64,000 nucleotides of DNA from Bog-756 sp963734435 (GTDB taxonomy: Bacteria > Actinomycetota > Acidimicrobiia > Acidimicrobiales > RAAP-2), in assembly GCA_963734435.1 (NCBI GenBank), contig CAVTHA010000015.1:186001-250000 (forward strand), written 5' to 3'. This document shows, in pieces, positions 9,411-17,108 of this stretch. The first letter of the stretch is position 1. Each line of letters opens with the position of its first letter. The notes below the pieces were generated by a model. The model was not told the DNA's origin. It made no database searches and worked only from the letters and a program-made list of their open reading frames with translations. The translations under genes were made by a program, and so were the position numbers.

Positions 9411-10466
9411 TCAGGGCAAGATCAGGTGGACGTCTCCGAACTCGTGCCAGCGGTAGGACTGGGCCAGCGCGGCATGGTACGACTCAGTGAGGAGCTCGTG
9501 CCCGGTGAGGGTCTCGAGCATCAGCAGGTGGGAGGAGGCGGGCTCATGCCAGCCGGTGAGCATCCCGTCAGTGACCCTCACCCCACGATCGGGGGAGATC
9601 AGGAGATCGGTCCACCCGTCGTAACCGTGGGCCAGACCGCCTGGCCCGACTGCACTCTCGAGGGCTCGCACCACGGTGGTCCCCACGGCGATGACCCGGT
9701 GACCCGTCGCCCGGGCCTGGTTGACCCGGTCGGCGGTGGGCTGTGGCACGTGCAGTCGCTCGGGGTAGGGGAGCTCGTCCGCCTCGAGGGAGGCCACTCC
9801 GGTGTGGAGGACGACCGGTGTGACGCTCACGCCCATGGCGACCAGGCGGGTGATCATCTCGGCGGTGAAGGGCCGTCCGGCGCTCGGCATCTCGGCGCTG
9901 CCCGGGACCGTGGCGTAGACGTTTTGGTACATGTCGATGGGCCAGGGCCGGTCGACGTACCCGTAGCGGATCGGACGTCCGTGAACGGCCAGCCAGCTGA
10001 GGAGCCGCCGGCCGACGTGGAGGCGGGCCACCCACAGGCGGCCGGCCGGGCCGTAGGGCTCTTCGAGAGCGAGTGATGCTCCTCCCTCCAGCCAGAGGCG
10101 CCGCCCGGGAGGAGGGCCCTCCCACCGAGCAGTCGTCCGGCCCACCGTCCGTCGCGGCTCGACCACCCACCTGGTGTCGTCGAGCTGGGTCGAAAGGTGC
10201 ACGACGAGCTCTTCTCCGGTCTCGTCCGTGGCGTCGATGGCGGCCGGGATGGTGCCCGACGTATTGATGACCAGCAGGTCGCCGGGTTCGAGGAAGCGGG
10301 TGAGGAATGTGAACGAGCTCGGGACGATCGATCGGGTGTGCCGGTAGGCGACCAGCATCCGCACCGAGTCGCGCGTGAGCCCCCGTGCTTCGGGTGGCTC
10401 CGACGCTTCGAGGTCGGCAGGCAATTCATAGGTGAACCGCTCGGGCGGGGGAGCAAGCGCGGTCAC
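9411..10466 (-). CDS. QueA-like S-adenosylmethionine:tRNA ribosyltransferase-isomerase family protein
   Basis: A 351-residue protein aligning along its length with QueA-type features: RDSVRMLVAYR near the N-terminus, GDLLVINTSGTIPA, AVGTTVVRALES, TDGMLTGWHEPASSHLLML and the C-terminal GDVHLIL. QueA transfers the ribosyl part of SAM to preQ1 in tRNA to make epoxyqueuosine. The central catalytic stretch diverges: the usual LHVGLGTFRP reads LHTGVASLEA here. No other queuosine gene is in the window, so a function outside queuosine synthesis is possible. It overlaps the upstream SDR gene by four bases (ATGA). Confidence 0.75.
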   Translation of the reverse strand: MTALAPPPERFTYELPADLEASEPPEARGLTRDSVRMLVAYRHTRSIVPSSFTFLTRFLEPGDLLVINTSGTIPAAIDATDETGEELVVHLSTQLDDTRWVVEPRRTVGRTTARWEGPPPGRRLWLEGGASLALEEPYGPAGRLWVARLHVGRRLLSWLAVHGRPIRYGYVDRPWPIDMYQNVYATVPGSAEMPSAGRPFTAEMITRLVAMGVSVTPVVLHTGVASLEADELPYPERLHVPQPTADRVNQARATGHRVIAVGTTVVRALESAVGPGGLAHGYDGWTDLLISPDRGVRVTDGMLTGWHEPASSHLLMLETLTGHELLTESYHAALAQSYRWHEFGDVHLILP

Positions 10467-11161
10467 GAGGGCACCAGGTCCCCGACCCGGTAACGGCCGC
10501 TGGGCGCACGTGATTCCACGAGCTCGCGGATGGCGGGTGTCACCGACTCCGGCAGGGGCCGGTCAGAGATGTCCTCACCCGGGAAGGCGGCCTGGTGCAT
10601 CTCGGTACGCATGTCGCCCGGATCGAACCGGTAGACGCGCAACTCGGGTTCCTCGACGGCCAGGACCGAATGGATCTGGTCCAGCGCGGCCTTGGACGAT
10701 CCGTAACCTCCCCAGCCTTCGTAGGCCTCGACGGCGGCATCGGACGAAATAGCCAGGACCACACCCTGAGCAGCTCGCAGGAGAGGCAGCGCCGCCTGCA
10801 CCAGTGCCAGGGGAGCGACCACGTTGACCTCGTAGACATGTCGGAGCCCATCGATCGGGTACCGACCGAGCGTCGGGAGGGGGCTGGGCCCGAGCGTGCT
10901 GGCGTTGTTCACCAGCAGCTCCAAGGAGCCGGACCGTTCAGCCGCGGCGATGAGGGCGCTCCGGTGGGCGGCGTCGGCCACATCGCCGGCGACAGCCTCG
11001 ACCCGGCTTCCGAGCCGGCGCAATCCCGTCGCCACCTCGTGCAGCGGTTCAGGGCGCCGGCCATCGATCACCAGGTCCCAACCATCGAGGGCCAAGCTCG
11101 CCGAGACGGCCCGACCGAGGCCGCGTGATGCCCCCGTGACCAGTGCGACTGGCATCTCCAA
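10463..11161 (-). CDS. Short-chain dehydrogenase/reductase (SDR)
   Basis: A 232-residue classical SDR with a Rossmann nucleotide-binding motif TGASRGLG (residues about 9-16), the structural NNAS motif, the catalytic Ser in ISSDAA and the YGSSK catalytic Tyr-Lys pair. The substrate is unknown. The start is supported by GGAGG shortly upstream. The gene is divergent from soxR, with 103 bases between, and that space holds a SoxR/MerR-type dyad plus a 14-base palindrome, so SoxR control of this reductase is plausible. It is translationally coupled to the QueA-like gene. Confidence 0.85.
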   Translation of the reverse strand: MEMPVALVTGASRGLGRAVSASLALDGWDLVIDGRRPEPLHEVATGLRRLGSRVEAVAGDVADAAHRSALIAAAERSGSLELLVNNASTLGPSPLPTLGRYPIDGLRHVYEVNVVAPLALVQAALPLLRAAQGVVLAISSDAAVEAYEGWGGYGSSKAALDQIHSVLAVEEPELRVYRFDPGDMRTEMHQAAFPGEDISDRPLPESVTPAIRELVESRAPSGRYRVGDLVPS

Positions 11162-11170
11162 ACCTCCGGT

Positions 11171-11184
11171 TTCCGGCGCCGGAA
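11171..11184. promoter_or_regulatory. 14-bp perfect palindrome upstream of the SDR gene
   Basis: TTCCGGCGCCGGAA is its own reverse complement and lies 10-23 bases upstream of the SDR start codon, next to its ribosome-binding site. It could be a protein-binding operator or form a hairpin in the SDR leader. Nothing identifies the binder. Confidence 0.35.
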
Positions 11185-11209
11185 CGGCACCCTTTGGGTA
11201 GGGTAAAGG

Positions 11210-11225
11210 TTAAAGTAAACTTTAA
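11210..11225. promoter_or_regulatory. Candidate SoxR/MerR-type operator
   Basis: TTAAAGT-AA-ACTTTAA is an inverted repeat with seven-base arms and a two-base centre. It sits in an unusually A+T-rich stretch between the divergent SDR and soxR genes, 40 bases before the soxR start. MerR-family regulators bind such dyads between the -35 and -10 elements. SoxR boxes have similar spacing and a related CAAGTT/AACTTG core. Binding by the adjacent SoxR is inferred from position and shape. Confidence 0.55.
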
Positions 11226-11264
11226 GTCAAGAGGGGAACAGGAAAACGAGGCGGTGCGACGATC

Positions 11265-11702
11265 ATGGATGACCTACTCACCATCGGGCAGGTGGCCGAA
11301 CGCAGCGGTCTGGCCGCTTCGGCCATCCGCTTCTACGAGCAACGGGGCCTGGTCCACGCCGAGCGGGGCTCGGGCGGCCAGCGCCGATTCCGCCGCGACG
11401 TCCTCCGCCGGATCGCTTTCATCCGCATCGCTCAGCGGGTCGGGCTGAGCCTCGAGGAGATCGCTTCGGCATTGGCCGGCCTGCCACCCGACCGGGCGCC
11501 GAGCCGCCAGGACTGGCAACGGCTCACCCGGGGGTGGCGCGGGCGCATCGACGAGCGCATCGCCGTCCTCGAGGCCCTGCGCGGCGGGTTGACCAGCTGC
11601 ATCGGGTGCGGCTGTCTCTCCCTGCGGACCTGCGCACTGTCCAACCCGGGCGACGTGGCGTCGACCTTCGGCGCCGGCCCGAGGTACCTGCTCGAGGAAT
11701 GA
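11265..11702 (+). CDS. soxR: Redox-sensitive transcriptional activator SoxR
   Basis: A 145-residue MerR-family protein with an N-terminal winged helix (TIGQVAERSGLAASAIRFYEQ), a dimerisation helix, and the diagnostic C-terminal cluster motif CIGCGCLSLRTC. This supplies cysteines at about 112, 115, 117 and 123 (CX2CXCX5C) for a [2Fe-2S] cluster. Oxidation of the cluster by redox-cycling compounds switches target promoters on. In actinobacteria SoxR commonly controls a few reductases or transporters rather than a SoxS regulon, so the divergent SDR is the obvious first target. The ATG at 11265 gives a full-length protein. Confidence 0.93.
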   Translation: MDDLLTIGQVAERSGLAASAIRFYEQRGLVHAERGSGGQRRFRRDVLRRIAFIRIAQRVGLSLEEIASALAGLPPDRAPSRQDWQRLTRGWRGRIDERIAVLEALRGGLTSCIGCGCLSLRTCALSNPGDVASTFGAGPRYLLEE

Positions 11703-11781
11703 TCGCTACGTCCCGTGCGCGCTCGCCCCGAGTCTAGATGTGCGGGCCAGATCATTCTGGTCAAGGTACTCTTTACAAATC

Positions 11782-11795
11782 ACTCTACATAGAGT
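11782..11795. promoter_or_regulatory. Candidate PadR operator
   Basis: ACTCTA-CA-TAGAGT, an inverted repeat with six-base arms, lies 12 bases before the GTG of the second PadR gene in a locally A+T-rich region. A related half-site (TACTCTT, 11767-11773) precedes it. PadR proteins typically autoregulate through such palindromes over their own promoter. The assignment rests on position only. Confidence 0.55.
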
Positions 11796-11806
11796 AAGAT
11801 GACGCG

Positions 11807-12445
11807 GTGCCCAGACAGGTGCGGTCGAATCCCTTGGCCCTGGCGGTGTTGGTCTCGCTGTACGAGCGGCCCATGCATCCCTACGAGGTGGCCCAGCAGC
11901 TGCGGTCACGGGCCAAGCACGAGAGCGTCCGGCTCAACTACGGATCGCTGTATGCGGTCGTCGACTCGCTGGAGCGCCGCGCCCTCATCCGGGCGCGGGA
12001 GACGGTCCGGGAGGGGAAGCGGCCGGAGCGCACGGTGTATGCCATCACCGATGAAGGGGCCCGCGAGATGATCGACTGGCTGACCGAGATCGTCGGGGTG
12101 CCGACCAAGGAGTACTCCCAGTTCCTGGCCGGGCTGTCGTTCCTCCCCGCTCTCACCCCCGAAGACGCGCTGGCCGCCCTGCGCATGCGGGTCGAGGCGC
12201 TCGGCTTGCGGCTGGCCCAGATCCGTGGCGGCATCCGGGCGACCGAAGACTTCGGGCTTCCTCGGATCTTCGCCCTCGAATCCGAGTACGAGGAGCAACA
12301 GCTCACCGCGGAGCAGACGTTCGTGTCCAAGCTCATCGCCGACATCGAGGACGGCGGGCTCGACGGTCTCGAACTGTGGCGGTCGTTCCATGCCGGGACC
12401 GCCTCCGGGGAGGGGGTGGTGGCCGAGTCCGAGTCGGAAGACTGA
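11807..12445 (+). CDS. PadR-family regulator of the adjacent ABC exporter
   Basis: A 212-residue protein with an N-terminal winged helix (LVSLYERPMHPYEVAQQLRS, YGSLYAVVDSLERRALI, YAITDEGAREM) and a longer helical C-terminal domain (about 95-195) of the PadR type 1 class. The start is GTG at 11807. It precedes an ABC ATPase and permease by 143 bases, the typical arrangement in which PadR represses a drug exporter and is released by the drug. A palindrome lies over its promoter, and a strong hairpin directly follows its stop. Confidence 0.88.
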   Translation: MPRQVRSNPLALAVLVSLYERPMHPYEVAQQLRSRAKHESVRLNYGSLYAVVDSLERRALIRARETVREGKRPERTVYAITDEGAREMIDWLTEIVGVPTKEYSQFLAGLSFLPALTPEDALAALRMRVEALGLRLAQIRGGIRATEDFGLPRIFALESEYEEQQLTAEQTFVSKLIADIEDGGLDGLELWRSFHAGTASGEGVVAESESED

Positions 12446-12446
12446 C

Positions 12447-12485
12447 GGCTCGGTGTCGCGCGTTCACGGCGCGCGACACCGAGCC
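12447..12485 (+). terminator. Strong hairpin after the PadR gene
   Basis: Two 16-base arms, GGCTCGGTGTCGCGCG and its exact complement, are separated by a seven-base loop and begin two bases after the PadR stop. There is no following T-run, so it is not a textbook intrinsic terminator, but it is the strongest stem in this region. It could insulate padR from the exporter genes or stabilise the padR mRNA 3' end. Confidence 0.6.
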
Positions 12486-12588
12486 TCCTGACCACGAGAT
12501 CGATCGCCGAGGACCAATGCTCGAGGCAGCGCTCACAGCGTAGGCGAGCTCGTCGATCCGATCCTTCCACGATCGAAAGGAGCCGCGC

Positions 12589-13570
12589 GTGCGCGCCCTC
12601 ATCGAGGCCGAGCGCCTCACCAAGAACTTCGGGAAGATCCGTGCCCTCGACGGGCTGGACCTGACCATCCCGGCCGGGGAGGTGGTGGCCGTCCTCGGGC
12701 CCAACGGAGCGGGTAAGTCCACGCTCATCCGAATGGTGGCCACCCTCCTCCGACCGGATGCGGGTCGGCTGCGTGTCGCCGGACACGACGTCGTCGAGGA
12801 CCCCTTGGCCGTGCGCCGCCTCGTCGGGCTGGCCGGACAGTCGGCCGCCGTCGAGGGGGCCATGACCGGCCAGGAGAACCTGGCCATGGTGGCGAGGCTC
12901 TACGGTCAGAGTGCGGCGGCCTCCCGGGCCAGCGCCACCTCGGTGCTGGCCCGTCTGGGCCTGTCCGATGCCGCCGACCGTCGGGTGAAGACGTACTCGG
13001 GCGGCATGCGTCGGCGCTTCGACCTGGGCGCCAGCCTGGTCGGCCGGCCGCGGCTCCTGCTGCTCGACGAGCCCACCACCGGCCTCGACCCCGGGAGCCG
13101 GATCGCTCTCTGGGACGCCATTCGTCAGCTCGGCGCGGACGGGACCGACATCCTGCTCACCACCCAGTACCTCGACGAGGCCGATCACCTGGCCGCTTGG
13201 ATCGTCATCATCGACGAGGGCCGGGTGATCGCCGAGGGCACACCGAGCGAGCTGAAACGACGGGCCGGTGCCGACATGGTCGAGCTGCACACCCGTGATC
13301 TCGAGGGACTGGCCCGGGCGGCCGAGGCCCTGTCCCGCCGGCATCCCGGGGCAGTGGTGGTCGACGAGACCGTCCACCGGTGCTCGGTTAGGGCGACCCG
13401 ATGGTTCGCGCCAGCTGACCGCCGCGGTGCGCGCCCTCGACGAGGCCGGCGTCGAGGTGGAGGACATCGCCCTGCGACGGCCCACGCTCGACGAGGTCTT
13501 CCTGACCCTCACCGGTGGCCATCACACCCTGTCCACCGATCCCGCACCGCGCCCGGAGCGCGTCGCATGA
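12589..13570 (+). CDS. ABC transporter ATP-binding protein (DrrA-like), one frameshift
   Basis: An ABC-2 type export ATPase of about 326 residues. Seen are Walker A GPNGAGKST, signature YSGGMRRR, Walker B LLLLDEPTTGLDPG and an LTTQYLDEAD H-loop region, followed by a DrrA-like C-terminal domain ending TLDEVFLTLTG. An extra C in the CCC run at 13397-13399 shifts the frame inside the C-terminal domain; the correct frame then continues DGSRQLTAAVRALDEAG to the stop at 13570. Uncorrected, the first frame runs on into the permease and imitates a fusion protein. It overlaps the permease by four bases (ATGA). Family members export antibiotics or lipids. Confidence 0.87.
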
Positions 13571-14412
13571 GCACCACAACCGATATCCACATCCCCGCCG
13601 GTCCCGCCCGGGCTCCGGCCGAGGAGCGGACCGGGGCCTCGTTCCTGGTGGCCTCGCAACAAGTGGCGGCCCGCACCGTGAAGAAGTTCGTCCGGTCGCC
13701 GCAGCTCATCGTGGTCGGAACGGCCCAAGGGGCGCTCTTCCTGCTCATCTTCCGCTACGTCTTCGGTGGCGCCATCGGTCACACCGGTTCGCTCTCGTAC
13801 GTGGACTTCGTGATCCCCGGGTTCGTGGTGACCAGTGTCCTGTTCACCGGCATGGGCGCCTCGACCGGAATCGCCGAGGACATGCAGGGCGGCCTCTTCG
13901 ACCGGCTGCGCAGCCTGCCCATCCCCCTGGTCTCGATCATCTCGGGCAGGGTGGCGGCCGACACCGCCATGCTCACGTGGAGCCTGGGGTTCACCACGCT
14001 GATCGGAGTCCTGGTCGGATTCCGGGTGCAGGCTGGAGCGGCGGCCGCCGCCGCCGCCTTCGGGCTGTGCGTCCTCTACGGCTTCGCCTTCTGCTGGTTG
14101 TTCATCGGACTCGGGCTCCTCGCCGGTAGCCCGCAGGCCGCCCAGGGGCTCTCGTTCCTGGTCTTCCCCCTCACGTTTGTCTCCAGCGCCTACGTGCCGG
14201 TGAGCACCATGCCCGGATGGATGCAGGCGTTCGCCGAGCATCAGCCGCTCACCTACATGTCCGACAGCGTCAGGATCCTGACCGGGGGGCATGGGGCCGA
14301 GCTGGTCCTGGGCCAGACCTTGGGCACCTGCCTACCGGTGTCGTTGCTGTGGGCGGCAGGCATCGTGGTGGTCCTCGCTCCCTTCACCGTGTGGCGGCTC
14401 CGACGCAGCTAG
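13567..14412 (+). CDS. ABC-2 type permease (DrrB-like)
   Basis: A 281-residue membrane protein with a polar N-terminus of about 50 residues and six hydrophobic segments. It carries the ABC-2 permease landmarks VIPGFVVTSVLF, GLFDRLRSLPIP and FPLTFVSSAYVPVSTMPGWMQ near the C-terminus. It forms the membrane path of the exporter whose ATPase is encoded just upstream, with an ATGA overlap. PadR control suggests an inducible drug or toxin efflux pump. The substrate is unknown. Confidence 0.88.
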   Translation: MSTTTDIHIPAGPARAPAEERTGASFLVASQQVAARTVKKFVRSPQLIVVGTAQGALFLLIFRYVFGGAIGHTGSLSYVDFVIPGFVVTSVLFTGMGASTGIAEDMQGGLFDRLRSLPIPLVSIISGRVAADTAMLTWSLGFTTLIGVLVGFRVQAGAAAAAAAFGLCVLYGFAFCWLFIGLGLLAGSPQAAQGLSFLVFPLTFVSSAYVPVSTMPGWMQAFAEHQPLTYMSDSVRILTGGHGAELVLGQTLGTCLPVSLLWAAGIVVVLAPFTVWRLRRS

Positions 14413-14422
14413 CCCGCCCGCA

Positions 14423-14437
14423 CGTCCGCTGAGGACG
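14423..14437. terminator. Small hairpin between convergent genes
   Basis: CGTCC-GCTGA-GGACG lies in the 44-base gap between the convergent ABC permease and phosphotransferase genes. The five-bp stem without a T-run is weak, so the terminator call rests mostly on its position. Confidence 0.25.
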
Positions 14438-14456
14438 GCCCGACCTCAAGACGGTC

Positions 14457-15806
14457 TCAGGTCAGATAGGAGGGGTTGGCCACCAGGAGCTGGTCACGGG
14501 CCGAGGCGGCCAGGGCCCCGGCGAGCTCGTTCCACTCGTCGTCGAACGTCCCGCGGCGTATGGCCGATACCAGCGCGGCGTCGTCGTCGAGTCCCAGCCG
14601 GGCTAGCCGCCGGGCGTGGGCGGCGGCGACGGACGGGCCCAGGCCGAGCTGGCGGTCGACGATGCCGGCGACGTTGGCGGCTATCCGGGCCTCGAAGCGG
14701 GTGCCCCGGTCGACCCGCTCTGACGCCACCCGCTGGAGATGCTCGTCGAGCGCCCGGGCCAGCTCCTCCAGCGTGGGATGACCGAAGGGAGAAAGGGGGG
14801 GATGACCCGCTCCGGTGGCCTGAGGAGGTGGCTCTTCACGATCTGGCGCCACTCCGAGCAGGGTGAACAGGTCCCATTCGCTCTCGCAGACCCGCCGGCC
14901 GATGGCGACCAGTTCGATGGAGCGGATGCGACCGCTCAGATGGGCCGACGCCTGCAGGGCGCAGATGACCGCCCACTTGACCGTGGCGTAGACCTCCCAC
15001 CAGTGCACCGCCGTCTCATCCAACCGCTCGCCGCCGGCCGCCTCGTAGGCGTCGAGCAGGATCCCGAGGTCTCCGAACCCGCCTACCCGGTCGGGGCCGC
15101 CGAAGCGCCAGGCCGGTGCGCACAGCCATCCGATGTCCTCGGCCGCCTCCCCGACATGGGCCAGCTCCCAGTCGAGCACCGCCACCAGTCCGTCGTGGCC
15201 GACGAGGAGGTTTCCCATGCGGAAGTCGCCGTGCACGATGGTGGGTGGCCGCCTCGGAGGCCGGTTGGCCCGGAGCCAGCGGGCGCCGAGCTCGAGGGCC
15301 GGACGGACCTCACCCAGGGCATCGAGGAACGAGCACGGATCGTCGAGCGGGTCGCGGGGAGGAAGGCCGGGGATGGTGGCCGGGCCGATGCCGTGGATGG
15401 CGGCCAGGGCCTGCCCGCACTGGGCGGCGAGCACGGGTCGGGCCCCGGACCACTCCGGGTCACGGAGGATCTTCCGCGGGATGGATTCTCCGTCGATGTG
15501 CCCGACGACGAGCCAACCCGCGGGCAGCCCGTCCGGCACCCCGGCGGCCACGACCCCGGGGACCGGCACCCCGGCCCGCCGGGCGGCGGTCAGAAGCGCG
15601 GCCTCGACGTCGGCGCGCTGGCCCTGGTCGGGGAGGGATCCCCGACCTTGCTGGAGCACGAGCCGCCTGGTCGTCCCGTCGGGCCTGTGCAGCTCGAACG
15701 AGCTCGTCGTCCGCGACGTGCCGCCGGACAACCGGCGAAGGTCGGACACCGTGCCACCGAGCACCTTGCCCAGCCGGGCGGCGGTCTCCTCGGCCGGGAC
15801 GGCCAC
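14457..15806 (-). CDS. Aminoglycoside-phosphotransferase-fold kinase-like protein with C-terminal extension
   Basis: A 449-residue protein. Residues about 1-330 are an APH/choline-kinase-like domain with the catalytic loop HGDFRMGNLL and the metal-binding VLDWELAHVG. About 110 C-terminal residues form a helical extension rich in Ala and Leu, resembling the DUF6285-type tails of actinobacterial relatives. The GTG start overlaps the stop of the upstream gene by one base. Such kinase-like genes sit next to acyl-CoA or steroid metabolism genes in many actinobacteria; the phosphorylated substrate is not established. Antibiotic resistance is possible from the fold but is not indicated by context. 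Confidence 0.78.
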   Translation of the reverse strand: MAVPAEETAARLGKVLGGTVSDLRRLSGGTSRTTSSFELHRPDGTTRRLVLQQGRGSLPDQGQRADVEAALLTAARRAGVPVPGVVAAGVPDGLPAGWLVVGHIDGESIPRKILRDPEWSGARPVLAAQCGQALAAIHGIGPATIPGLPPRDPLDDPCSFLDALGEVRPALELGARWLRANRPPRRPPTIVHGDFRMGNLLVGHDGLVAVLDWELAHVGEAAEDIGWLCAPAWRFGGPDRVGGFGDLGILLDAYEAAGGERLDETAVHWWEVYATVKWAVICALQASAHLSGRIRSIELVAIGRRVCESEWDLFTLLGVAPDREEPPPQATGAGHPPLSPFGHPTLEELARALDEHLQRVASERVDRGTRFEARIAANVAGIVDRQLGLGPSVAAAHARRLARLGLDDDAALVSAIRRGTFDDEWNELAGALAASARDQLLVANPSYLT

Positions 15807-16810
15807 TATTCGATGGCGACGACAGGCTCCCCGCTGTCGCCGAGCTGATGCAGGTATTCGCAGATGCCGTACCCGACACCCGGCCCACCCGGGCCGCCAA
15901 GATAGGTCCACCGCGTCAATCCCTCGTTGACCAGGGTGCCGACCATCCGCCCGATGTCGGCAACGCGCTGCACGTCGCCCCGGAGCCGGTGGGTGCGGCC
16001 CGCCTTGTCCACCACTTCGAGGTGCACGACCCGTTGAGTCACCGCGTCGTCCGCCAGCTCGGTGCGGAGGCGCCACTCGGCGACGCTGGTGGCCCGTCCA
16101 CCGTCCCACACCCAGCCACGGTGGAGGTCGCCCGCACCTGTGCCCAGTCGTATCCCACCGAAGTGCACGGTCTCGCCGACATTGATACTGAACCACCGCC
16201 ACATCGTGGGGCCGCCCCACCGACGCGGCCCCCAGGAGCGATCACGATTCCCGAGCGCCCGGTCCCAGTGGTGTCGCCGACCGTCCACCTCCAGCCAACC
16301 CGCCCAGCGGCCCGACTGTTCGAGGTGGCCCTTGCCGACGGTGGCCGAGGCGGCGGCCGCCGGTGCTGACATGGTGGCCCCCCGGCCCTGGCCGTCGGTA
16401 CCGATACCCGGAGTGAGGGCCTCGTAACGGACGTCGAGAGCGACGTGGACGGCCCGGCCCGGTGTCCCGTTCCGGGACGCGGCGCAAGCCCGAGCCGTCG
16501 CCTCCGCATCCATGGTGATGTGCCAGCTCTTGAGTGGTTCGAGCATCTGGTAGCGAACCGCCCCCACGTCGAGCACCGTGTCGACCATCTCGGTCTGGGC
16601 CCGTGACGCCCGGTATTCGGCCAGCTCACCGCCGGGCAGCCAGACAGACATGGACACATCCATCGAGCCTTCGTTGGGTCGGATGCCGATGCGGGTGAAG
16701 AAGCCGGAGTCGCTTCCTGGGTCGAATGCATTGAAGTAGTACGACTCACTCCAGGCTTCGTCGTCCTCGACGGGATGGGCCAAGTCGTGGCGGGGCTCGA
16801 GCACCGGCAT
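15806..16810 (-). CDS. DUF7064/DUF7065-like protein paired with the phosphotransferase
   Basis: A 334-residue protein without signal peptide or membrane segment. Distinct stretches include HPVEDDEAWSESYYFNAFD, GFFTRIGIRPNEGSMDVSM, a central region with GYLEQSGR-like and DRSWGPRRWG motifs, and Trp-rich beta-strand patterns. It resembles the actinobacterial DUF7064/7065 proteins, thought to have a lipocalin-like fold related to carotenoid hydratase or AttH; that relation is recalled, not computed. It is translationally coupled to the phosphotransferase (one-base overlap), so the two probably act on the same substrate. Confidence 0.65.
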   Translation of the reverse strand: MPVLEPRHDLAHPVEDDEAWSESYYFNAFDPGSDSGFFTRIGIRPNEGSMDVSMSVWLPGGELAEYRASRAQTEMVDTVLDVGAVRYQMLEPLKSWHITMDAEATARACAASRNGTPGRAVHVALDVRYEALTPGIGTDGQGRGATMSAPAAAASATVGKGHLEQSGRWAGWLEVDGRRHHWDRALGNRDRSWGPRRWGGPTMWRWFSINVGETVHFGGIRLGTGAGDLHRGWVWDGGRATSVAEWRLRTELADDAVTQRVVHLEVVDKAGRTHRLRGDVQRVADIGRMVGTLVNEGLTRWTYLGGPGGPGVGYGICEYLHQLGDSGEPVVAIE

Positions 16811-17108
16811 CGGCTACACCATCGTCGTTCCGGTGGCCACATTCAAGCGGCGGCGACGGGGCCGCCGGCGACCCTGACATCGCCCTCACCAGGGACGCCA
16901 TCGGGCACAATGGTCCCCCAGGTCCAGGAAGGGCACGGAAATTCCGGAGGCCCGCTACCTTGGAGGCAGGGCTGCGACGGTGCATGCAGGCCAGACCTGG
17001 CGACGTCGGCGGTCCATGACCCGGTCCGTCCGAGGTCGGCACCGACGACGGGGGGGCGGGTAAGGAGATTCCTTGCGCATCAGGTCACGGGTAAAGCCCT
17101 AACTCAAC

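Noticed and set aside
12589..14412. Apparent ATPase-permease fusion of 607 residues
   Set aside because: The linker translates the ATPase C-terminal domain out of frame; correcting one C at 13399 separates the two genes with a normal ATGA overlap.
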